Positions 11,633-20,752 of a DNA stretch of 64,000 bases are shown here, piece by piece. The DNA is from Quercus robur (Eukaryota; Streptophyta; Magnoliopsida; Fagales; Fagaceae). Numbering within the stretch: position 1 is the first letter of the stretch; the number at the start of each line of letters is the position of its first letter. Position numbers and translations under genes: made by a program. The stretch is taken from NCBI RefSeq assembly GCF_932294415.1, contig NC_065541.1, forward strand, positions 48,214,290-48,278,289, in the 5' to 3' direction. The notes beneath the pieces are model-generated. The model was not told where the DNA came from. It saw nothing but the letters and a program-made list of their open reading frames with translations, and ran no database searches.

Positions 11633-13508
11633 AAAGAAAAAGGCTCAAAGTGATTCAGTCACTTTTTTCTCTCTCTCCCTCTTTTTTACTTGTGTGTTTT
11701 GCTTACTTGTTTTTGAGTCAGTCTAGTTTTATGTTATGTTTTGTTTAACATGCTTTTCTTTGTTTGTTTTCAGTTTTGCTTTTTTTTTTGTTTTTTTTTT
11801 AATTGAAAATTCATAAAAATACAAAAACAGTGTATGTTTTGTGTACATTGGTACTTGTATACCTTGGATGGCCATTGAGGCAAAGTTTTCTAAACTTTGT
11901 ATCTTTTGTAACTTAGATGAGTATCTCAATGCACAACTAAGCAAGTGAGCTTTGTGGCTCATGTTTGTGATGAGTAATCTCTTGTACTTAACACTCATAT
12001 CACTCTTTTTGACGAGAATGACTAAAAAATCCTAAGAGAAATGCATAAATAACCATCTTACCACTAAAGCCCGCCAATCATGAATAACATCTATATGGTT
12101 CAACATAGCAAAATTGTGACGTTTAAAACTTTACAGAATTGGGTATTTCTTCTCCCTCTCTTATATGCCTATGCATGATACGCTCAAAAAAAAAATATGT
12201 AAAGAAAAATAAAAGAAAAAAGTATCAAAATGCTTTTGAATATGGTTGCAAGCGTGTTTCTAGGAGATGTGAGAGTTATAGGATGTGTCTCGAAGGTGAT
12301 AGTCTCCATCAAGCAGTTTTGATTGTATGTGAGTTAAATTGATTTTCTCATATCTTAAATCGTCATAACTTGAGATACTTATGTACTCTTGCGATGTTTT
12401 CACACACAACACGCAAATTCTTTACTACTTTTGGTATATGTGTAGGTATAATGTGATTTGGTCATCACAAGGGATACATGTGTTAATGTGTACTCACTAA
12501 ACTGTCTTGACTTGTTTTTGAAATATAAAATTGGTTAAACTTGTTACGTGTGTGTGTGTGTGTGTGTATTTTGGATCATGAATGCTTTGCATTTTTTTCT
12601 TGTTGAGAGATGTTTTTGAGAGCTTAACATGTTGTTTGGATCTTTTGTTGAGTAGCTTGCTTGATTGCATTCATTTCTGTGTGTTTTTCCTCTCTTTGAA
12701 AAACTGCTTTTTATTAAGCTCGACAGCTTCTCGACAGATCCTCGACAGATTCTTATCTATTGAGCCCCTTGTACTTCTTTTCTTGACAGATCTTATCGCA
12801 TCTTCGATCCATTGAGCTATCTAGAATTTGTCTTGATAGCTTCTTAACAAATTCTCGATCTATCGAGAAAGTTTCTGTTTGGCCGATAGCTTCTCAATAG
12901 CTCTTTGATCCATCGAGGTGATTTTGCCATCGACAGATTCTTAACAGCACCTAGACAGATTCATATTTGTCAAGATTTAGTGCTCGACAGATCCTCAATC
13001 CATCGAGCTGTGATTTCTTTAAATAGCTTTAGCACAAAATCAAATCTCATTTTTTCATATCTCTCTCGATAGAAAAGCTCTCTCTCTCTCTCTCTCTCTC
13101 TCTCCAAACACTCTTTTCTCACTCTTTTCATCTTCCCCACTTGGATTTTGGCCTAGTCTGTGTAGTTCTCCTCTGGTATGATCTCTTAATCCTTCATTCT
13201 TCATGCATTTAGACCTAGGTTTTGGGTTTTCTTGAAATTTTTGGGGTTTTTGAAAACTTTTGAGATTCTTGTGAAATTTTAGGGTTGGGTGGTGCTTATT
13301 TATTGCTATATGATTATGCCTATTTGCATTTTCACATTCTTTCATGCATTTAGATGTGTGCTTAAATGTTGAAAATTGTGTGCTGTTAGGTTTGGATTGG
13401 GTTGAACCCATGATGCAATTTCTTTTAACACGTCACATGTTCATGCATTTTTCATGCATACGTACCCTTTCTTTTCTACCTATCTTGTTTTGGGTTGTGA
13501 TGTTGTGT

Positions 13509-13562
<54 letters not shown>

Positions 13563-13570
13563 GACTGTGC
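11633..13570 (+). other. Non-coding internal spacer of the Copia element, with palindromic cluster
   Basis: This spacer sits where pol would be expected. It holds a TG run at 12549-12567, a cluster of CTCGACAG / CGATCCATCGAG-type units at about 12717-13010, CT microsatellites at 13078-13103 and 13511-13558, and a TATA-poor leader-like region with ATG-rich low-complexity sequence. The block AAAAATC..AAGCATAAATAACCATCTTACCAC near 12025 recurs at 36965 in the second gag-only element, so it belongs to the group and is not local noise. Confidence 0.75.
12717..13010 (+). repeat. Cluster of short palindromic CTCGACAGAT / ATCGAG units
   Basis: About ten imperfect copies of TCGACAG(A/C), CTCGATCTATCGAG and CGATCCATCGAG within 300 bases. 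The same words occur in this element's own LTRs (8864-8950, 15518-15600). Confidence 0.8.
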
Positions 13571-14756
13571 ATGGCACCCAAGCGCAAATCCACTCCGTCT
13601 TGGAACCCTCTTCGTTCTAGGATATCTTCTTTTGATCCTACCCCCACTCACATTCAGTTTCGTGATGGGAAGGCCCATCAAGACTTCCTAGAGAACTTCT
13701 CCAGACGTGGTATTCATTTGGAATGCCACATGGTTCTATCAAACTTTTCCAATACCGCTCTACCTATTGTCATTCATAGTCGGGGATAGGAATCTCTATG
13801 TGAGATACCCATGAGATGTCCCACCATGATCATACAAGAGTTCTACTCCAACATGCACGGTATTGATACCTTTATACCTCAGTTTACTACGCATATTAGA
13901 GGTACACGTATCGTAGTCACTCCGAATATTATCTCCGAGATACTACACATTCCACGGGTATCGCATCCTGATTACCCCACTTGTCCACGTCTGAGGACTG
14001 TGTCCTAGGACAAACTTCTGTCTCTTTTCTGTGAGACACCTTCTTCATGGGGTGACCGCCAAAACACCTTATGCTTGAGCTTTGCAAAAAGTTCGAGATT
14101 CCTAAACATGGTGATGACATTCGTTCTCCATCTACTGTCTCACTATAACTCCATTACAGAGCCTCATGCTCGATTTTTGCTATCCCTCATTGAGGACCAC
14201 TTTATAGACTTTCCTTCTCACTTCATTCTCTCTCTCATCGATGTCTATAGGGATACGGTGACCCGTGATAAGCTCATTTTCCATTCAGCTATCACGCGGA
14301 TCATTTGTCATTTTTCTATCTCTATCCCTGATTCTGATCTCTTTATTGTCATGGGTGCCATTAGCATGGTGTCTGTTCAACAGAGCGAGACCCAGCTTCG
14401 ACCGAAGCGGCCACAGACCGAGACAATAACTCCTCCAACCCCTTCCATTCCATCAACCTCTGCTCCCTCTTCTTCAAATGGTGGTGTGACGCTTGAGGCC
14501 ATCATGGCGCAACTTGAGCGCATGGATGTTCGCCTTGATACACTCACTACTAAGTTGTATCAAGTGAACACATGTGTTAGTCGTATCGCAAAACAACAAG
14601 CTCACATGGGTGGCTTCGCCACATGTCCATCTCTCTCTCCTTCTCCAAAGGCTTTTGAAGGATGCTGATGATGGTTTCGGTGATGATGATGATGAGGAGG
14701 AGGAGGATGAGGATGCTAGCTCTTCCAGTGATGAAGAGATGACAACTTCTCAGTGA
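13571..14756 (+). pseudogene. Extra ORF of the gag-only Copia element (putative plant transposon protein family)
   Basis: ATG 13571 opens MAPKRKSTPSWNPLRSR, a basic start. The same frame continues through stops at 13787 and 14006 to 14668. A one-base shift into another frame then completes an acidic tail (D/E-rich, then SSSSDEEMTTSQ) ending at 14756, about 395 codons in all. The middle is helical, with EFYSNMHGID, PNIISEILHIPRV and RFLLSLIEDHFIDFP, and near the end a heptad-like segment LERMDVRLDTLTTKL suggests a coiled coil. It resembles the family annotated only as 'putative plant transposon protein' (I believe Pfam PF20167). No catalytic motif is evident and the function is unknown. The short LSLSLS prefix upstream is microsatellite translation, so ATG 13571 is the natural start. 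Confidence 0.65.
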
Positions 14757-15305
14757 CTTACCCTTTCTCATTCGTGACAAAAAAGGAGAGTAGTTTTGGG
14801 ATGAAAGTAGTCATGCATTTAAGGGGAGAGTTAGCATAGGAAATTTTTGATAAGGAGAGTGTCTTTTGTCTTTGAGGGATGTAGTGAGGATATATGTACT
14901 TTTCTTTTCTTTCTTTTTAGTTACATTACCCTTTTGTACACCGGTCTTGTGACCATTATTTGATAACATACATTGTACTTATTTCTCTTTTATATATATG
15001 ATGATGTTGTTATCATTCATCTATCTCTCCATGTGTTGTTGTTTTTCTCTCTTTATACACATGTTTCTTTATGTATGCAATCTTTTATTTTTGTTTCACA
15101 CTAAGATGCCTTGATGAGTTTTGTTTAAAGTGTTTCAAAAAGACAGATTGTCAAAATCTATCATGCCATAAACTCTCTTCTTGCAAAGTTTTTCAAGAGT
15201 TTGTGTTAGGATTAGATTTTACTATATTTGACAAGTGATTATGAGTTTAGTGATTTATGACTTCTCTCATACTTCATTTGTTTGTTGTGGTTTTGTCACG
15301 GATTG

Positions 15306-15319
15306 CCAAAGGGAGAGAT
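15306..15319 (+). other. Polypurine tract before the 3' LTR
   Basis: CCAAAGGGAGAGAT abuts the TG of the 3' LTR, the normal priming site for plus-strand synthesis. Confidence 0.8.
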
Positions 15320-16312
15320 TGTTAGGACATATATGGAACTTGTTAGAACATATGTTATTGTAAATTGGCTAATCTTTTGACAAAACACATTTTACTTGTA
15401 ATTGGGTTAGATCTAGGATGGGTTAGTTACTTCAAGGAACAAGAGTTCAAGTTTAGTATTGAAGTCATGCAAGTCTGTCCAAGAAACAAGTGAAGAAGTT
15501 ATGTTCATTAAAGCTCGATAAATAGCTCGATAGATAATATCTATTGAGGTTTAATGCTGATGCTCAACGGCTGCTCGACGAAAACAGTATCTATCGAGAA
15601 TTACGAAATTCAGATTTCCAAATCCGTTTTCATGCATATCCAAGTGTATTTGTGTAGGGTTTTTTTTCTCACAACCCTAGATATATATAAGGATTATTTT
15701 AAGTGCCGTCAAAAGTGATGCAAAGGTTGTTGCAATTGTTGTTGCACGTATATTGTGACCAGAGACAAAATTGCCCTAGTTCATCATGTTCTTTGCAGAA
15801 GCTGCTATGTCTTTGCGCTAAGGGTTTTGTAACCAAGAAGTTTCTTGATCTTTATCATTTGGATGAACTTGAGAACTTTGCAGTCAACATCTTCCTCAAG
15901 TTGGTATGCTGGTCACGTACTGGATTCGTACATCAATTGGTTAGTCACGTACTGGGAGCCATGCATTGAAAGGAGAGATTTTCACTACATTACAAGTCCA
16001 ATTGGGTATTGGGGTAAGAGTTCAACTGTAGGATGGTATTAGGTACTGGGATTCCTTTTACTTGTAATCGTTTGTTTTGATAATAGTGTATTCTTAGGAG
16101 TGTTGACCTTAAATTCACTCAATGGGGTTTTGCCTCGATGGTTTCCCCCATTCGTAAACAAATCACTTGTGTCAAATTTATTTTCTGCTGCATTTAGTTT
16201 TATTGGTGATTTGTTTTCATGCTTATTGCATGTAATTTGAATATAATTAATGCTACTTAGTTAAATTAATTGATTAAGTTACCAAAGGGGTCAATACATT
16301 TTTGGCCTATCA
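15320..16312 (+). repeat. 3' LTR of the gag-only Copia element
   Basis: Begins TGTTAGGACATATA and ends GGCCTATCA. Collinear with 8667-9677 with scattered substitutions and small indels. Confidence 0.9.
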
Positions 16313-16317
16313 GTGAC

Positions 16318-16891
16318 AACAACACCAAGTTCTTTCATTGCCAAGCCAACAAAAGGCATTGGGAAAATTTGATTCGTGGCATCAAGAATGAATCAGATAC
16401 TTGGCAGGTGCAATCAGAAACAATAGCTTCAGTCCTCATCAAGTACTACTAGGGGTTGTTTGCAACATCAAACCCGGACCCACATATGGCTTTCCTTAAT
16501 CATATTCCAATGGTAATCACAGATGATATGAATGCACCACTAATAGGAACATTCTTAGAATCTAAAATTGTCACAACATTGAAGCAAATGGCCCAACTAA
16601 AAGCTCTAAGCCCTAATGGGATGCCCCCCTTGTTCTATCAACATTTTTGGGGGTTAGTGGATAATGATGTTACAAGCTCAGTCTTATCTTGGCTCAATTC
16701 AGGTACTCTCCCTCACCCATTAAACCATACCTTTATCACCCTCATTCCCAAAACAAAAAACCTCAAATTTGTCCAAGATTATCGCCCCATCAGTTTGTGC
16801 AATGTTCTTTATAAAGTTTTCTCCAAAGTTTTAGCCAATAGACTTAAGAAAATTTTATCTTTGATCATCACTGAACACCATTCTACTTTCA

Positions 16892-16931
<40 letters not shown>

Positions 16932-19320
16932 CTTATTACTGATAACATTCTTATGGCCTTTGAATCACTTCATTGCATGAAAAATCAAGTTTCAGGGGAT
17001 ACAAGCTTCATGGTTGTTAAGCTTGGTATGAGCAAGGCTTATGACCGAGTCGAATGGGTGTATCTTGAAAATATTATGAGAAAAATGGGCTTTAATGCAA
17101 AATGGATTGAGTTAATCATGGTTTGTGTTAGAACAATGACATACTCTATTCTAGTTAATGGAGAAGCCCAAGGTTTGATCCACCCTACTAGAGACATCCA
17201 GCAAGGGGACCTTCTATCTCCTTTCCTATTCCTTCTATGCACTGAAGGCATACATAGGCTTATACAACAGGCTGCAAGAAGGAGGGACATTAAAGGCTTC
17301 TCCCTATGTCGAAGGGGACCAAAACTAACCCATCTTTTTATTTGCAGATGGTAGCCTATTTTTTTGCAGGGCAACTCCTAGTGAGTGTGGGCATATTATG
17401 GACATCCTGGAACGTTATGAGAAAGCCTCGGGGAAAAAAGTTAACAAAAACAAAACAACCATCTTGTTTAGTAAATCCACCACAGAGAGCACCAAACATA
17501 AGATCAAAACAGCTTTGGGTTTACAAGAGATTGAACAATATGAGCATTATTTGGGTCTACCATCATTGGTCAGAAGGAGGAAGAAATATAGTTTCAATCT
17601 CATCAAAGAAAAGGTTTGGAGGAAATTACAAAGTTGGGAGGGAAATCTCTTATCTCAAGCAAGTCGTGAGGTCTTAATCAAAGCAGTTATCCAAGCTATC
17701 CCAACATTTGCCATGGGATGTTTCAAAATTCCTTTGGGACTATGCCATGACATTAAAGCGTTGATTAAAAAATTTTGGTGGGGCCAAAGGGGAGAAAGGA
17801 GGAAGATCCATTGGTTGAAATGGGATGAGTTGACAAAATCCAAATTGGAGGGCGGCATGGGTTTTAGGGACTTGGCTTTGTTCAATGACTCTCTTTTGGC
17901 TAAACAAGCATGGCCACTCTTGAAAAACCAAGACTCTTTGTTTCATAAAATCTTTAAGGTCCGGTTTTTCCCTAATTGCACAATGATGGAATCCAAAAAA
18001 TCTAGAGGTGGATCGTATGCATGGACTAGCATTTTACATGGAAGGGATGTGCTATCAAGGGGTTGCAGATGGAGAATAGGGAATGGGAAAACAGCGGGCA
18101 TTTGGCATAATTTTTGGCTCCCACGGCAGCAAGCACCACAGGTCCTATCACCAATAATTGAATCTTTGGCTGATGCAAGAGTTGAGATACTTATTGATAG
18201 GGAGGCAAGGCCATGGAATCATAATACAATCGACGGAATATTTGTTCAGGATGAGGCGGAGCTAATCAAAAAATTACCATTAGCAAAATCTGAGTGTGAG
18301 GACAGTTTATTCTGGCCATTCACACATAATGGGATATACAACAAGAAGTTAGGTTATCGCTTTTTAAAAGTTGAGGATGAACCCAACGGTAATGAGGAGC
18401 AAGTGGAACTAGACAGAGCCCTTTGGAAAGGTATTTGGTCCTCGCATATTCCGAATAAAATGAAAAACCTGATGTGGAGATCCTGCTGAAACTCCTTACC
18501 AACAAAACAGAATCTTGTGCATCGAACCATCATCGAAAGCCCACTCTGTGACAGGTGCAATCTAGAACCTGAGACAACTCTACATGCCCTCTAGTCATGC
18601 GGCGAGTTGGATGTAGTGTGGGAAGACGAATCTGCCTAGGCTAGCTTGCTGAGGATCCAACACCTTCATGGACTTCAAGGAATTGTCATCGTGGCTGATC
18701 AAACGACAACAAAACCTGGAGCTGTTCTCGGTCACGGCATGGACAATTTGGACACACCAAAACCGTGTTCGAATGCATCAACCTTGCTGCAACCCCAATC
18801 AACTTGCAACCATAGCAAAGGAACTCTTATCGAAATTCTTGGCAGTACAACCCCTTCCTCAGTTGCAGTCCACCCCGACCCATGCTCGTTGGCGAGCCCC
18901 TGTCTTGGATATGGCGAAGGTAAATTTTGATGGTGCTATTTTCAGTAAGGAGCAAAAATCTGGAATCAACGTAGTTATACTTGATGCTCAAGGAGCTGTC
19001 TTGGCTTCACTGTCCAGGATCCTACCTCAGATTCACAACCCATTTGAAGTGGAGGCCATAGTAGTTGCCTCTGCCTGCAGCTAACTTCAGACTTGGGGTT
19101 TTTAAAGGTGGTCTTGGAAGGTGATTGTCAAGTTCTAATGCATGCACTTATATACGAAAGTCCATTCCTTTCCTCAGATGGATTACTAATTGATGATGTA
19201 AGGTAAAATGCTAGGTGTTTTAATCAATTATATTACTCTCATGTCAAGAGAGAAAGTAACATGGTAGCTCATAGTTTAGCTCATTTTCCTTTAAGTATTT
19301 CCAATTATTTTGTGTAGATG
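16318..19320 (+). pseudogene. LINE ORF2, reverse transcriptase to RNase H (3' of the Copia insertion)
   Basis: It resumes the linker (NTKFFHCQANKR). Reverse transcriptase motifs follow in order: PLFYQHFW, LIPKTKN, YRPISLCNVLYK, GMSKAYDRVEW (Asp of the usual DxxKAYDR replaced by Gly), QGDLLSPFLFLLC, then the catalytic box near 17344 reading FADG instead of FADD across a frameshift. A 37-A run at 16893-16929 sits just before LITDNIL. From 17398 one long frame reads YEKASGKKVNKNKT, YLGLPSLV and IHWLKWDELTKSK (thumb/connection), ending in a TGA at 18487 and a decayed zinc-finger segment. RNase H starts near 18890 (PVLDMAKVNFDGAIF). Altered catalytic residues and multiple stops show it is inactive. 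Confidence 0.9.
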
Positions 19321-19432
19321 GAGGATGTTCCACCATAATTTCTCTCGGTCGTTCTAGCAAACATTACTGGTTTACATTAAATAAAATTCATTATAATGTT
19401 TTTCAAAAAAAAATAATAATAATAATAATAAA

Positions 19433-19560
19433 GTAGCTTTGACATTAATGAATTAGAGATGAAAGAAAAAAAAAATGAGGGACAATTAAGAGAGAGAGAG
19501 AGAGGTTTAGGGATGGCACTAGAATATGTATATAATAAAAAAAAAAACTATAAATAAGAT
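19433..19560 (+). repeat. R1 copy 1, segment 3
   Basis: Resumes R1 after the LINE (AAATTAGAGATGAAAG..., GAGAGAGAGAG, TTTAGGGATGG), collinear with about 40606-40740. It ends in AATAAGAT, the left target duplication of the hAT element. Confidence 0.85.
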
Positions 19561-20391
19561 CAGTGGCAGAGTCAGGATTTCAGTCTAAGGAGGACAAGAT
19601 TAAAATTTAATATTAAAAATGAAATTAATATAAAAAATATTAATTGATAATAATAACAAAATGATTATACAATTGTGAACAAGTGTGCATATGTTTCATG
19701 TCATTAAAATAAAGAAACAAAAACACCCAATTCAAAATTACTAACAATCAAAGTAAGAGATTTATTTAAAAATTTAGACATCTAATTTGATTTGCTAAAA
19801 TAAATTAAGAAATAAAATTAATTTAGAAGTGTTAAGAATATACATGCAAAGTTTATATATATTATCCAAAGTATTTAAAATTTGGGTTTATAATAAAATT
19901 TAAAAAAAAAAAAAAACCAAAGTTTAAAACATTGAAAAAGTCAAGATATAGAATAGAAATTAAAAAATTAAAAAATTAAAAAAAAAAAAAAAAAAAAAAA
20001 AGGTAGTGGTGATACATCATATTATAAAACTAATTTAGTAAAATTTGTAATATTAGTAGCATTAGTCATCAAGAAAAGTGATATGAATTTTTTTTTTGGG
20101 GGGGGGGGGGGGAAGCGAAACAAATCACTGCTGAAATTTAAACGTGGGACAAGAATAGTGAAGTAGGTGTAAAAGTTATATGCTTCGCTACCAGAGGGAA
20201 GTCTTTTTCCTTTCTTTCTTTTTCTTTATGTTGGTGTCAGGCTTTGTTTTTCTGGAGTGTGAGTCTTTTGTTTTGTTTTCTCATCATGTTAGGTAGGCAA
20301 CTTAAGAAGAAAAGTAACTAAAGATTTTTTAGGACGAATCAGGGGAGGCAGTTCCCCACCCCCCCCCCCCCCCCCCCCGGCTCTGCCCCAA
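19561..20391 (+). mobile_element. Non-autonomous hAT element, 831 bp, with 8-bp TSD
   Basis: The left end CAGTGGCAGAGTCAGG and the right end CCGGCTCTGCCCCAA are imperfect inverted repeats of the well-known plant hAT terminus. The flanks are AATAAGAT (19553-19560) and AATAAGAG (20392-20399), 8 bp with one mismatch. R1 resumes exactly after it. The interior is AT-rich and non-coding, with a G15 run at 20098-20112 and a C20 run at 20359-20378. No transposase is present. Confidence 0.88.
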
Positions 20392-20590
20392 AATAAGAGA
20401 TCTATAAAAGAGATTATAATATACACACACTGACATTTGAGTTGGACGAAATAAGTAAAACTTGATTCCATCCCTCATCACCTCTTCAAGATGGTAAAAA
20501 TCTATCATAGCTTGAGCGGAATTGAGTGAGCAAAACTCATTTTTGTCTTGTCAGTTCAAAGCAATATAATCTACATGGGACAAAGCAGGA
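20392..20590 (+). repeat. R1 copy 1, segment 4
   Basis: Collinear with about 40745-41030 (CACCTCTTCAAGATGGTAAA, GAGCGGAATT, GCAAAACTC). It lacks the 77-bp reverse insertion found in copy 2, showing that insertion is specific to copy 2. Confidence 0.85.
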
Positions 20591-20752
20591 TGGGATGGTT
20601 CATGAAGGACAAGGTATTTACCATCCTTAATCATCCGTTCCATTCCCTCCGTAAAAATTGTTTCATATTTTTAGGATAGTGGACTAAAATAGGTTTATTT
20701 AATTATTTAAAACATCTTAATAGATTAATAATAGAATATAAAAATATATATA
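20591..20752. other. Short AT-rich gap, nothing recognised
   Basis: The sequence between the end of R1 homology and the LINE on the other strand. No clear LINE tail (T-run) is visible here. Confidence 0.4.

Larger units (their letters stand above)
8667..16312 (+). mobile_element. Copia-type LTR retrotransposon, gag without pol, 7.65 kb
   Basis: The flanks are identical GTGAC at 8662-8666 and 16313-16317, which sit inside LINE ORF2 and rejoin it. The LTRs are 8667-9677 and 15320-16312, both TG...CA. A TGGTATCAGAT primer-binding site (initiator Met-tRNA type, usual for Copia) lies just after the 5' LTR. A purine tract (CCAAAGGGAGAGA) precedes the 3' LTR. Internally there is a gag frame (9749-11632), a long non-coding spacer with a palindromic tandem cluster, and a second unrelated frame (13571-14756). 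No protease, integrase, reverse transcriptase or RNase H motif is visible, so movement must have relied on a partner element. The LTRs differ at several positions per 100 bases, so the insertion is not recent. Confidence 0.92.
4611..19432 (+). mobile_element. L1-type LINE, near full length, split by two LTR insertions
   Basis: The LINE interrupts R1: it starts at 4611 and ends in an A-rich (AAT)n tail at 19405-19432. The flanks GTGGTTTTATATTA (4597-4610) and GTAGCTTTGACATTA (19433-19447) are a diverged target duplication of about 15 bp, and R1 copy 2 has the single uninterrupted site. Removing the nested solo LTR (4983-6860) and the Copia-type element (8667-16312) with one duplication each leaves about 5.3 kb. 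Order: 5' UTR, ORF1 from 4860, ORF2 endonuclease from 7603, reverse transcriptase 16318-17400, thumb/connection 17398-18490, zinc-finger region about 18490-18600, RNase H about 18890-19320. Many frameshifts and stops, and an altered catalytic box, show it is dead. Confidence 0.9.

Noticed and set aside
13454..13691. Open frames with long Leu-Ser or Arg-Glu repeats
   Set aside because: They are translations of CT/GA microsatellites in three frames. The same applies to the frames at 23157-23479.
1102..20590. R1 as an LTR or a gene remnant
   Set aside because: No TG...CA ends, primer site, poly-A tail or coding similarity found; left as an unclassified dispersed repeat or segmental duplication.
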